Source: Phytophthora sp. 'mugwort'
Taxonomy: Eukaryota; Oomycota; Peronosporomycetes; Peronosporales; Peronosporaceae
Reading direction: 5' to 3'
Assembly (NCBI GenBank): GCA_033558025.1
Contig: JAUCEF010000006.1
Span: 3,100,001 to 3,164,000, forward strand
Length of the DNA stretch: 64,000 nt
In this document: positions 10,995-21,983 of the stretch, piece by piece
Layout: each line of letters begins with the position of its first letter
Numbering within the stretch: position 1 is the first letter of the stretch
Program-made: the position numbers and the translations under genes
Notes under the pieces: generated by a model
The model's input: the letters and a program-made list of their open reading frames with translations, nothing else
The model's database searches: none
What the model was told of the DNA's origin: nothing

Positions 10995-11903
10995 AAATAT
11001 ATCTATTTATCACATATTAAGGGTATCCGTGTGACAGAAACTAAGTAAAAATAACAAAGGCACGTGTTGCTGTGCCCATCTAGCCTCATCACATTTTTGG
11101 ATTACACTGTAGTTTTGTATTGAAGTTCTCCCGTCTCCCTTTCCCTTTCCCATAGCCTCCCGAGGATCGATGGCATTGCGGTCTTGGGCTTTGCTTTCAC
11201 AGAGGCAGTCGATGTGCTCCTGCGAGGAAAAGATTCTAAGTTCGGCCATCTACAGTGCTCGTCTCACTGGAAAGCTCGTCCGCCTCCGCAAATATCGCGC
11301 GGTGGCTGCGCGCGCTCGCAACTCTCCTCCTTTGGTCGTTTATGAGACTTTCACCCCCTTCTCTTTCAGATGGGCATACAAATCAGTCTAAAAAAAAATT
11401 GGTCAATTTCGTGTGATACAGTGTTCGTGTCATGGATATCATTGCTGCAGCACTGGTTACAGTAATTATTTCGACTCAGACTAAATATGTGGGGGGTGAC
11501 CTATTTACATAAATTAGTAGGCTTCGAGCGCACGCAGACTAATTTAGTGCTAAGGCTAATTATGAACGTCAAAATTAGTCTGATTAATCCAGATAGATGT
11601 AGCCCTAAACGAGTGTTTCGGCGAGCAGGGTCTGAAGATATTGCCTCTTGAATTTGGTTTTTATCTGTACTCGAACTCTCTCCGACGGATCCTCACGGCA
11701 AAGGCGTCGACCTCTTTGCCAAGCGGACGCCACATTCTACAATATTAATTTCGCGTTATCTTACGATGAGCCTGTAAGAATAATAAAACGATACTATGGA
11801 AATAAGTCACGCAATATCCTTTGCAGTAACCGTTTTCATTTCCCCGCTGGAGATGGTACTAACGTGTTGGTCATCCGACCAAGGAATAGCAGACCCATGA
11901 CGT
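10995..11903. other. Non-coding or decayed tract between Tc1-like and MULE elements
   Basis: Short frames at 11170-11391 and 11648-11880 are shared with the right arm but not recognised. A 10-bp inverted repeat (AGACTAATTT at 11536-11545 and its complement at 11572-11581) could form a small hairpin, perhaps the remains of a MITE. Nothing else was identified. Confidence 0.4.
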
Positions 11904-12087
11904 TGCTGTTATGGTTGTTTATCACTGGACTCCACAACGAAGCCAGCCAGACTCCACAACGAATACCGCACGTGTGATTGGTCAAAATAAACAATCAATG
12001 TGTTTTTACTTTGATTGAAGTGCACTATAAATACTGGCGACAAGCGGCATATCGAACGTTCTGCCATAGATCAGAAGTCCCGGCACC

Positions 12088-14244
12088 ATGCCCGTCGACT
12101 TGCTTGGTGAATATGGCTACGATGATGTTGTCTTACATGCTTGGTTCCAGATGCAAAGATCGCCGGCGAGTTCATCAACGACTTCGCTCTAAATACGAAC
12201 AAGAGATTTAAGCTAGACAAGAACAACGGTAACTACAGAAAGTGGATCTGTACAACGCAGCGCTGCAAATGGTATACTGCTTTCTCTCGGAAACGCGTGA
12301 GGGAAGTCACAAAGAGCACCCGCAAGAGGCCAGTTACCAAGTTGGGTCATCTCCCCAACGACTCATGGTACGTATCGAGCATGAATCGGCACCATGCCCA
12401 GTGCTGTTGTAGCACCGCTAACATGGCAGGAGAGCAGATTGGGCGTCTGCCCGGGTTGTTAACAACTTGAGACAAGTGGAGAATATCGATGTATCCGCCA
12501 AGCCGGCAGTACTCTACAAACTAATCCGAGCTGCTCTCGCAGCAAAAGAAGGTGACGATGAAGCCGAGTATAAGGCTCTGTCTGCGTATATGGAACTGTT
12601 TGCGCAGCATAATGCCGGCTCGAGCGTTTGCTACCAGCTCGACACTTCAGGTCGTTTCTATCGTTCTTTTCTTTCAATTGGATCTGCGGTTCGTGTTCAA
12701 GACTCCCTTCTTCCTGTGTGGGAGAGCAACGGCACCCACATGAAGAATGCCAAGTACAACGGAGTTGTCTCACTTTAGTCGGCAAGGATGGACACAAACG
12801 CATAGTGCCTGTTGCTATAGCCTACGTCCACAAACAATCAGTAGAGAACTTCGTTTTTTTCTTTTCAAACTGTATTGCTGGAGGAATAGCGCTGCACGAT
12901 CGCCCAACTTTTACTGATCGCGGAAAGCAGTTTCCAGCTCGAGCTCGACTAGCGATGATGGGGCTAAAAGTGAATATCAGGTTTTGTGGCCTCCACATCC
13001 GCTTCAACGCTGTCGAAAAGTTTAAGGAAGTGAACCTGACCAAAGAAAATGTGAATGCTGAGATAAGGCGCCTTCAGTCGTCCCGAACCGAGCGTGAATA
13101 CGTACGCAATATTGTACGCCTGCGCCAGTTGTTCCCTGACCCGGTACTCTCCTTCGTCGATGGCAAGCGGAAAGCGGAGTACGTCCGTTCTTATTTGCAA
13201 AGTATACACTCCACCAACTGGACGGTAATTGGTAGCAGCACCTGTGATGCCGCTGAAGCTGAATGGCTTAATGAAAAGTAAAAGGCATCTGTATGGCGAA
13301 AGCCTGCCATTGTTTGGTGTTCGTTCAACAAGTGGAGCAGAAGGGGATAACAACGGGCTGTTATGGAAAAAGGCGGGCACGCACTTGTTTTTACGTCACT
13401 CAGAGCTTATTGTATGCGTGCCGTTGGAATTTGCAATGCACTTTTTAAAGAATCAAACGACTGGATCAGAGATGGTTTTGTTGTAACTCCGTACGCGATG
13501 GATCTGTTCATAGGAGAAAAGAAGCATGTGTCGAAGCTTGCGGTTGTTTATTCATCATCATCTTGCTTTTATGTCTTCGGTCCATTTGACCGAAGTGATG
13601 TGGCTTCTATAGCTCAACTATTCGAGACGAAGATGGCTACTGGAAAATGCAAACCATGCCGTGTGTCAGAGCAATTTCAGACTCCTTGTCGGCACGTACA
13701 AGCTGTCATCTACGATCTGGAGCGTCAGAACGCAGGTAGACCTCCCTTGTGTCACGTGCTTGCTTATTTTCACCACGCCTATCTTATCCACATGGTGCAC
13801 GATGTTTTTTCGTCGCTGCAGATCAATCTACCCGTGGATTACATATCCATTAGAAACAATAGTGTCCTCCCAGCTCCGGTCTATCGACAAGCCGGTGGTT
13901 CGCGTAAAACTTATCGCGTAGATATCCAACGCGGTGAAGACCGAATCATCAGCCGAGGCGAAGAGCCAAAGCGCACACGATCGAATCCAAACAGCTTCAA
14001 GACTCTAACAACGAACAATTCCGAGTTTAAACGGCATGATTATACCGCAGCCATCGATGTGTTCTTCAGTTCTCAGATATCTGCCAAAGCAACAAAACAA
14101 CGAGGTGAGTACCATTGCGGCAACCGCGGATCTACATCCCATAATGCTGTCACGTGTACCAACACTGGCCTGAATTGCGAGGAAGCCGGAAATGCAATTC
14201 TCCCAGGCGAGTACATAGTGGGAACTGCCCCTTCTGAAAACTGA
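12088..14244 (+). pseudogene. Mutator-like transposase with SWIM zinc finger
   Basis: The gene starts at ATG 12088 and runs through at least four frames. In order, it shows a FAR1/WRKY-GCM1-like N-terminal zinc-binding region (WICTTQRCKWYTAF, then a Cys/His cluster SSMNRHHAQCCC), a MULE catalytic region (DGHKRIVPVAIAYV, and later PTFTDRGKQF), and a SWIM finger (CKPCRVSEQF, then PCRHVQAV). It ends with a degenerate zinc knuckle (HCGNRGSTSHNAVTC). The final 293 codons (13363-14244) are one open frame, identical in protein sequence to the right-arm copy. The frameshifts near 12,135, 12,470, 12,770 and 13,290 make the full enzyme unlikely to be made. Confidence 0.8.
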
Positions 14245-14439
14245 TGAGACCGACACGTTCATCCTTTCCCCTCCCACAGCGCCGGCAAAATCATTAATTT
14301 TCAGAATGAAACTGCGAAGACTCCGCTAAAGGCCTTTCGCTGCATATGCACACTTACACCTTTGTCCCACGCTCAGATGCCTCAAAATGTCAAAATGGAT
14401 AATGGTTAGAGTTAAAACAGCAACAACCATGCGCTTTAT

Positions 14440-15060
14440 TTACCTGATTATTCTTGTCATGATGTTATCCGAATTCGCGAGCTTGACGATCTCCGGGTAG
14501 GTACGCCGGGTATGCGGACTGCTGTGCGCCGTTCGACACGAGCAACTCCGTGGCCGAGTCGTCCTTGAACCTCGAGACTTCTGCACGTAGGTCAAGATGA
14601 GGTCGCTTAGCTCCACGAGGTCCTTAATGTGCGTGTACTTGATGTTACCCTCGACCATGGCCTTGGCGCCCGCCGACAGGATGCGCTCATTCGGGTGTAG
14701 TCGGGCTCGCCCACACACAGCGACCTCATCTGCTTGCCGTCGGTCTCAATTTGTTGGTCTTGCCGTGAATTTCGGTCGTGGCGATCGCAAGCTTCTGGAA
14801 CGTTTGGGTGTAGGGGTGCTTGTCGGTCATGGCGATGTTGTGTCCGTCTCGACGCGGCCGGTCTTTCGCGCCAGCTTTTGCGCTGTCGTAGCCTCCTCGC
14901 TCTGCGACGTCGTAGGAGCCAGGTTGCGCACGAAGGCGCAGAAATCGCTCAGGAGCCGCATGGCTGCCGCCTTGTTGGTGTCTGTGTGGTGGCCCTGCAC
15001 GTCCACATAGTAGAGTATTTGTACCTGTGGGCGTCGACGACCTTCTCTCCGTGATGCTGA
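14440..15060 (-). pseudogene. Virus-like structural gene fragment carried inside the MULE (left arm)
   Basis: Read leftward, this GC-rich stretch encodes helical segments in three frames, including DVQGHHTDTNKAAAMRLLSD, KYTHIKDLVELSDLILTYVQ and a C-terminal piece ending in a stop near 14,470. Base composition and helix-rich, repeat-free style match the virus-derived polyprotein at 23.4-30.1 kb and differ from the AT-richer MULE sequence around it. It lies between the MULE transposase and the right TIR, in the opposite orientation. I could not align it to a particular part of the polyprotein, so the viral origin is an inference from style and context. Confidence 0.45.
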
Positions 15061-15280
15061 GGTGCTTGTGTCGATAGTCTACTCGCCGTGCTGCTGATGT
15101 GTCTAGCCGTCCCAGGGGCGGATCGCTAAATCGGTCAGGTACAACCCGCGCTGCGCCAATATGTACGGCGCCCGCGTGGTTGAGCTTTGCGGTCTAGGCT
15201 ATTTTGACAAACGTGCGATGTTCGTTGTGGAGTCTGGCTGGCTTCGTTGTGGAGTTCAGCGATAAACATCCTGCTGTTGC

Positions 15281-16262
15281 GGACAACTGCGGTAGCCTTT
15301 ACGCGAAGCACCACCGACAGACGCTTACATTTACCTGTCGCAGAAATATCCGAGTGATAACGACGAATGTGGTCGCCGCGTGGGCAAAACCGACTAAATC
15401 GCATCGCCAAAAGGTTTGTTAGGGCCGTACTTGTCCCGATTGGACGGTCATTAGAAAATCGGCCTATTTGCATTGAAAGCCCTTCCGAACGATACGAACA
15501 CCGGAGAAGACGGTGAAGATGAGCTGTCAACTAGGCTTCAATAGTTTATCAGCAATAGATTTATTGTAGGTATTGTCTAATTGCTATACACCCTCCTACT
15601 TCATTTAGCGTGAACATTATTGCATCGGCGCACACGAGCGGTGTAGCATCCGACGGCAAAGTATCCGGGATCTGGACGGCGTAGTTGTTGTCCCGATAGG
15701 AGCCGGTCTTGAGCGCGGCGTCGGTGATGAAGACGAAGACGCCCTGATTGCACACAGCATCCTCGCTGTCAACGGTCTGCTCAGCCGGGAATTGATCGTT
15801 CGGTTTGCAGCTTACTCACGGCCATACCAGCGATCCCACACACCCACGGAGAGGCGCTCGACACTCGGACCGACAGCAATGACGTTAACAATAATAGCAC
15901 GTGTCCCGCCATAGAACAGGAGGTGCCGAAGCCAAGCACCGTGAATTCCCACGCAAAAATGGGCCAACATCATCCAGGAAGCCCCCTCGCACGAGCCTAC
16001 GCTAACTCCTGAGACGACCGTCATCGAGGATCACCACCTGAGACTTCGTGGATGAGATACCCATGCCGACACTCAGCACACCGTCGCCCCCTCTCGGCGA
16101 TGGAAGGACCTGAGGCGAAAACGAAGTGCCCGAGACTTTCGAAACCGCGACTGCTATCACCGAGCCAACATGGGTGGGTCAGAAGAAGTTTCCATCCCTC
16201 ACTGGGCATTGGAACGGAGCGCGATGTCGAGCTGGTAGTTAGAAAACCATTACTAGGTTGAC
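15281..16262 (-). other. Unidentified coding-like fragments (left arm)
   Basis: Three minus-strand frames (15561-15755, 15812-16024 and 16021-16209) are preserved in both arms and use GC-rich codons. They encode phrases such as GVFVFITDAALKTGSYRDNN and LAHFCVGIHGAWLRHLLFYG. They may be pieces of one gene broken by frameshifts and stops. No family was recognised; a viral source is possible because of their composition and position. Confidence 0.35.
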
Positions 16263-18200
16263 AGGCCGTGCCTAGCTGTAGGGGACATTACAGAATTTAC
16301 TCACTAGGGCTCACAATCGATTTTGGGTCCGCTAGGAAGCGCCAGATTTTCGCTCGCAATATGTTTTCACTAAGCCCCACAAACTGGCTGAAGGACAACA
16401 ACGTGGTGTTTGAGTCAAGCGACGACAACAGACACGATCAGGCCGCAGGAGGTTAAGCGGGCGCAAAGGTGACCACCGGGGCGAGTTTCACCAGTACCAC
16501 ATTAAATATTTGATTTCATGGCGCCATCGATGGTGAAATCAACTTTGCATGAACCCTCCTCGGACTGAATGGCTTATACGCCGTGATGAATATGTGAAGG
16601 CGATGAACGAACGAAGCAGGGCCGATAAAAACAGTTTCATCGCTGTTCTGGTGAGTGTGAAAGCCCTGCTTGGCTTGCTGAAGACGCTGCATATAGCGAC
16701 CTGGGCGTCTCCAAGAGCGACCTGATTGGTGAATTCTGCTTGCGGATACCGTCGCGCTTTGTATCGTTACGGCTTCGCACGGGTTCAGGCGGATCTCCGT
16801 CAGACGGTCGCGCAGACGGGTCGTCGCCTAGTTTCACCCGCCAAGCGTTACAAAATCCGTCGAAGTTCTGCGACCAAAATCCCTTTTTAACGGCACATTC
16901 AATCAATTTATTCACAGCAGCCTTAACTTCATCGGTTAGCACAGTTCAGCCCCCGATTTGAGGCTCTCCAAATCGCCGAACTCATCGCCTTGCCATTTGG
17001 TATTGCTTTGACGACAAACAAGTTCAGCTGCCGCGCACATCGATTGCTACCATTGCCAACACGTCATTATCCAGCAGAAACTCATCCGTGTAACCAGGAA
17101 TGCCCAACACTCAAACGGTTTAGCAATACAGAACACTACCGCCACCGTCCGTAATATCAAATGCGCTTGCAAAGTCATATTCACCTTAACTAGCTTGCTA
17201 TCAGCTCATTGCACGTGAGCGGTCCCTCCAGTCCCTGGTCGTACCTCAGGACAAGTCTTCACAACGTTTTTGTAGACGGCGATGCATTGCCGGACCTGTC
17301 GACCCTACTATCCGGACAGAAAGCCGCAGAAAATGCATCTTCAAGTATGATGTATGATCGAACGCGTATACACAGACAGGCATTCTCCTCCTAGCCGTCA
17401 TAAACTAATGTTTTTCCTCCTCAAGGTCTTACTGGATTCACATAAGGCGTTTACGGGCCTCCTTGTTGCAGTTGGCAGCTATTCAAGTAATGTGGGCCAT
17501 GTAGTGGAGGCGTAAGCCTTTGAAACACAATGCGTGCTGTTTGGGCCGTCTTAGTCGCTCAGTCTTCCAAGTCTCTCATTTTATAAATCGCGTCAGGTTT
17601 CTGGTGCCGCGGAACAATACGCTTTTTACTCTGGAACTGGTTCTGAACTGCACGCACTTCCCTTGTCAAGTCAGCGGTCTAGCCCTCGGCCGAGCACGAC
17701 CTCAATCGCTTGCTCAAGACCAGCTGGTTAAGTAGTTTCGACAGCTGCAACGCACTTTTTTGTGCGCTCGGAGAGCGATACTCAGTCTCATTCTGCAATT
17801 TCTCCTTCAGCATGGTTGGCAACAGCTAACAAGGAGCTTACACTTTTTTCTCAGTCTCTTTGTCATCTTCGAAGAAACTCGAGAGTGCGTGCTTCTAGAT
17901 TAAACTGTTGCACGACATGAAGCAGTCTGTGACACTAGACTGAAATCATTATTGTTCATGTTCATGTTCTGTTCCTTTAGAGAAAGGCGTTCACAGGTGG
18001 CACCGTTTAATTCTGGTAGTTGTCAGTGATGGCGTGGATCTGCTCCTGTTCTTAGCTGTCTTCAACGACGAGTTCGTCCGACCCGGATGGGTGTATGTGA
18101 ACACTGAGAGTCGCTGAGCATGCCCAGTACTCCATGTCTGTGCGCAAGCGTGATGGTGAGTTCTGACAGCCGTTGGAGTACAAGCCCGTCAACGCAATCA
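16263..18200. other. Decayed sequence, no recognisable gene (left arm)
   Basis: Short minus-strand frames persist at 16637-16942 (beginning LTDEVKAAVNKLIECAVKKG) and around 16,930-17,110 (containing IPGYTDEFLLDNDVLAMVAI in the right-arm reading). They look like remnants of a single coding sequence with many stops. The remainder, 17,200-18,200, shows nothing I can name. All of it is duplicated in the right arm. Confidence 0.35.
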
Positions 18201-19140
18201 TAAGGCTATTGTTGGAGTGCTGTCAGACCTACACATCGACTTGGAAGGCGAGATAGGGTCTCAGAGTTTGGTATCTGTGGCGTTGGGATTTTTCCGAGCT
18301 GTGACAGCTCGGTTTGCCCGTCAACCACTGTCGAACCTTTCAGTGAAAGAAGTTGCATCTCGTGATTGGCCGATCCCATTCTCCGTGGCCGGCTGACAAG
18401 GAGCAATATGAGGATGGTCTTAATATAACCCCAGCCGATGCGCCGATGAGGTTTGTATATATATCAGGTTTGCACTAATAGCGGCCGGTCGTACCCTCGA
18501 CCTTATAGTCAAACCCAGGATATCCCTCAGAGATATGTCCATCTTTAATATTTGTATAAATATATAGGGCTAGCTAAACGAGGACCTCAGAGCGGTAGAT
18601 CCACCATAAAAAAAAAATTAGCAGTTTTCCCCAAGTCACCAATGGTCAAGCCCAACTTCGGTAAGGTAGCTAGCTTATTGTCGTGTCTGGACACGCTCGG
18701 CTGCGGGGAATATCTACCGTAGGCTAAAGGTACATTGCACCGAGAGGCTGTATTGGTTAACCCAAGAGTTGTTGTGGCCTATAGTGTGGAGCGGCAACAG
18801 AGTGCCGCTCTATATATATCTGTGGGAACCGAATGTCCCTGTGTATATTGACTGCCTGCCGAGGATTTTCCTTGGTACCCCCGTACTACGCTTGACCGCC
18901 GGTACCTTTCCGTCTGAGAGACTGCGGGGGTCCGCGATAAATCGTAATATTGCATCCTAGCCCTCGCTCGAGGCTAGTGGTGCTTGTTATTGGGTTGACC
19001 GAAAACAAGCTAGCTATGCAGAGGCGCTTGCAACCGACCCGATCGAAGGGATCGTTCCTGCTTTTCAGGTGTTGATCCAACTATCGCTGACCTTTTCGGG
19101 GAAGCGTGTGCTGTTGGTGGAACTGCTATCGTTTGGTGGC
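18201..19140. other. AT-rich, possibly LTR-like tract (left arm)
   Basis: This contains TATATA stretches near 18,455-18,570 and 18,810-18,850 and short GC-rich palindromic patches (GAGCGGCAACAGAGTGCCGCTC). The organisation resembles retrotransposon LTR or promoter sequence, but no pair of LTRs or primer-binding site could be found, so this is only a suggestion. Confidence 0.25.
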
Positions 19141-19216
19141 GAGAATTTCAGCGTGTTCCTACACGACATCTCTGTAATTTCGTTAAAGGATATCAGCAAA
19201 TTTCAGTAGCTGAGGA

Positions 19217-19435
19217 ATGCCACAAATACTAATCATAAACAACTTACCGGAAAGTGTATACGTGCCACAGGGCTGTACCGATCCTTCCTTGTGCCCTGTT
19301 TTCCAGTTGGCAATTCAGAAGTGCCTTAAGGAGTTGTTGTACGAACACATCTTGGTTCGGATCGAGTCATTAATGTTCGCCTTGGCCAAGCTTGATAGAT
19401 TGCTTGAACTTCTACACTTATATGGGTTTAGGATC
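19217..19435 (+). other. Short conserved ORF at inner edge of left arm
   Basis: ATG 19217 opens a frame that reaches the arm boundary at 19435. The right-arm copy (51805-51569, minus) stays open across the same region and differs by several amino-acid changes and an in-frame 21-24-bp insertion. Maintenance of the frame despite an indel hints at past coding. The sequence is Leu and Glu rich (CLKELLYEHILVRIE) with no recognised domain. Confidence 0.35.
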
Positions 19436-19584
19436 ATGCGTTATTCAATCGGATGCAGTGGCGCCGGTCGCGCGCGGTTATGTAAAAACACAGCTGTTGA
19501 AGTTGAAGTAATAACAACTGTGTTGAAGTTTAAGTGAATATAATTGTGTGCATAAACATGTGATATAGACAGGATGATGACGTT

Positions 19585-19704
19585 ATCATGAGACGGGCCA
19601 TTGGCGTAATCATGATACGGGCCATTGGCGTAATTATGAGACGGGACATCCGCGTAATCATGAGACGGTGCGATGACGTGATCCTGAGACGGTACATGCG
19701 ATCT
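19585..19704. repeat. 24-bp tandem repeat, about five units
   Basis: Units follow the pattern ATCATGAGACGGGCCATTGG plus CGTA with substitutions. The array starts about 150 bp inside the left arm boundary and is absent from the right side of the spacer. Confidence 0.8.
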
Positions 19705-19929
19705 TCTCATCCAGCTGGTTAAAAGTAACATCTGTAATGATTACTCCTGCCCCTTTCTTTGGAGAGGCATATACACACACACCCTATACCCTACATTCGT
19801 CGCCCTTCAGAAGTGCCCTTATATTCTGCTGGAGAAACTTCCGCGCGCGCCGCAATAAATAATTATGGACTGTACAACAACGATAACGATCTTGCCATTG
19901 GGGGTCGCGTTTGTGTGTGCGCGGAAGTT

Positions 19930-21125
19930 ATCGTTGAATGATTGATCGCTTCTTCACACGATCTTGCCTTTGACGCGAACAACTGTAGACGAAGATCGTT
20001 GAATGATTGATTGCGCTGCTTGTCCGCTGACGACGCACTTCTCGCGAAGGGGCGTAAACAGATATCGTCGACTGAGTGCCGTTACACACACGATCTTGCA
20101 GCAGATATCGTTGGATGATTGCCCCGTTACACACACACGATCTTGCTTCGGCGTAAACAGATATCATTGAATGATGCCCCGTTACACACACACGATCTTG
20201 GCGTTGGCGCGAAGGAGCGTAAACAGATATCGTTGACTGAGTGCCGTTACACACACGATCTTGCTTCGGCGTAAACAGATATCATTGAATGATTGCCGTT
20301 ACACACACACGATTTTGCCATTGGCGCGAAGGGGCGTAAACAGATGTCGTTCAATGGTTGTTGCTTCTTCATACGATCTTGCCATTGGCGTAGATAGATA
20401 TCGCTGAATGATTTGTGCTACACACAACGCTCTTGTCGAGGAGCTAAACAGATATCGTTGAATGATTAAGCGGCTACATACAATCTTGTCCATTGGTTGT
20501 AGATAGATACCGTTGAATGATTTGCGCTACACACGATCTTGCCATTGGCGGCGTTGCCAGACATCGCTGAATGATTGTGCTGCTACACGTGGGGGTTCAC
20601 TTGTTTCTGATCCGCTGGTGGGGCTTTTATCTGTGGCTGCTTCCGTTTGTCATAAAGTTTTCTGGCGTGGGGAAAAAAGTTGTTGAAGTTGAATTCGGCG
20701 TGAATGGATGTGCTCTTTTTTTCTGTTAGACAAAGATTGCGCCGTGCCTTCGGCATAGATATATATCGTTGTTGAATGATACAGACGATCTTCTTGCCTC
20801 GGCGCGAAGGAGCGTAGATAGATAGATATCGTTGAATGATTGCGCTGCTTATCCGCCTTCTCGCGAAGGAGCGTGGATAGATATCTCGTTGAATGATCTT
20901 GTCGAGGAGAGTAGACAGATATCGTTGAATGATTGATTGCTTCTTCACATAATTTTTGTAGTCAGATATCGTTGAATGATTGATTGATTCTTCACATGAT
21001 CTTGTCGTTGGCGTTTGATAGATATCGTTGAATGATTGCGCTACTTGTCCGCCTTCCCGCGAAGGAGCGTGGATAGATATCTCGTTGAATGATTGATTGC
21101 TTTTTCACACGATGTTGTTGGCGCG
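19930..21125. repeat. Diverged minisatellite, about 19 units of 38-67 bp
   Basis: Each unit starts with a core close to AGATATCGTTGAATGATTG, usually followed by a CACACGATCTTGC block and a GCGAAGG(A/G)GCGTA block of variable presence. Units begin near 19,999, 20,061, 20,103, 20,158, 20,224, 20,276, 20,341, 20,395, 20,449, 20,504, 20,558, 20,824, 20,878, 20,916, 20,963, 21,019 and 21,074, among others. A non-repeat interruption covers 20,590-20,755. Frames through it are repeat artefacts. Confidence 0.85.
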
Positions 21126-21284
21126 AAGGGGGGGGGCGTCGGTCGCGCTTGACCACCTAAATCTAGCTATTTGTTGAACGTTCTCCAAATTTCGTGATAT
21201 AATTGGAACGTGCTCTTCTCATTTAGCCAACCAATTAACTAGATGTGTCCCCCCTCTGGCGTCATTCTTCAAATCCATTTCAAG

Positions 21285-21713
21285 ATGAAGCTCGTTTGTT
21301 TGATTGTGACAGCTAACGGCGTACCATTCCTCGTAGACATGAGCGCGCCGGACGACACCATCAGGGACCTGAAGAAGGCAATTCAAGCGAAGGCAGGGAT
21401 TACCTGCCCTACTTACAAGCTGCAGCTGTTCCTGGCACGCAAGGACGGCGAATGATTGACGACGAGCGCCGCGCTGGACGATTCGTGGCTGGAGAACAAG
21501 CTCGTCGCTACCGACCTCATCGAGGAAGTGTTTAAGTGCGACTTGGGAAAGCGGGTCATCCACGTGCTCGTGCGTCTCCCGGCGGCGGACGTCAAAGCGG
21601 AGGAAGTGCTGACACAGGTCCGGATGATGACTCTGCCCCGCCGACAAGCACGAGTAGAGAGGGCTCGCATAAGGAAGAGGAGAGGCGACGCAAGCGTGAC
21701 TGGGATGAACTGA
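21285..21713 (+). pseudogene. Crinkler (CRN) effector N-terminal region, interrupted
   Basis: ATG 21285 starts a ubiquitin-like N-terminal domain of the Crinkler family: a KLVCLIV opening, a DLKKAI helix and the signature LQLFLARKDG, a variant of the LxLFLAK host-translocation motif. An in-frame TGA at 21453-21455 stops translation after 56 codons. The same frame then continues for 85 codons through an HVLVRLP block, which corresponds to the end of the usual CRN header, before a second stop. No recognisable C-terminal effector domain follows; frames become mixed after 21,620. AATAAA lies at 21942-21947. CRN genes are typical of Phytophthora and other oomycetes and often lie in repeat-rich DNA, as here. 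It is probably a pseudogene. Confidence 0.8.
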
Positions 21714-21983
21714 ACAACTCACTGGTGCCGAGCTGGGGGAAGGACGAAAGCGCCGCGTTCCGTGGTGAAGGACGAGTCCTTGCCGAAGCGGCTTCGCATC
21801 GAGGGGGGACGCCACAAACGGCGCGATGTTGATCATTCAGGCAGGTGTCGTGTCCATGCTCTTGACGCCACAGCAGCAGCTCTTCGCGGTACTTGCGTCG
21901 CACGTGCTGGTCCGCGGAGTTCTTCCGCGCATACCACCACCAATAAAAAATTGTCAAAGGTCAGGTTTCCTGTATTATAGAAA

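Larger units (their letters stand above)
11913..15271 (+). mobile_element. MULE with long TIRs and 9-bp target duplication (left arm)
   Basis: The terminal inverted repeats are about 60 bp long and read GGTTGTTTATCACTGGACTC at the left and GGATGTTTATCGCTGAACTC on the opposite strand at the right, continuing through two ACTCCACAACGAA blocks. The flanking 9-mers are TGCTGTTAT (11904-11912) and TGCTGTTGC (15272-15280), matching at seven of nine positions. It contains a Mutator-like transposase gene and, near the right end, a fragment in the opposite orientation that looks virus-derived. The right arm carries the same element at 55755-59126. Confidence 0.85.
8261..19435. repeat. Left arm of giant inverted duplication
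   Basis: The whole segment recurs in reverse complement at 51569-63710. The pairing is continuous: the sum of paired coordinates is about 71,972 in the outer part and 71,022-71,035 in the inner part, with a step caused by a 939-bp sequence present only in the right arm. The 293-codon frame at 13363-14244 encodes an identical protein in both arms. The outer 300 bp show about a dozen differences, and the innermost 220 bp also differ. Homology starts exactly at the TA that ends a Tc1-like element. Confidence 0.95.

Noticed and set aside
11536..11581. Hairpin as a small regulatory RNA
   Set aside because: The stem is only 10 bp with a 26-base loop in decayed repeat DNA; a MITE remnant is more likely.
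18201..19140. LTR retrotransposon
   Set aside because: Despite TATA-rich and LTR-like sequence I found no second LTR, primer-binding site, or gag-pol coding in either arm.
20583..20948. Minus-strand 121-codon frame through the minisatellite
   Set aside because: It is built from translated repeat units (IIQRYLS) and is not a gene.
19930..21125. Possible CRISPR array
   Set aside because: Units are degenerate, vary from 38 to 67 bp, have no uniform spacers and lie in a eukaryotic genome; a minisatellite explains them.
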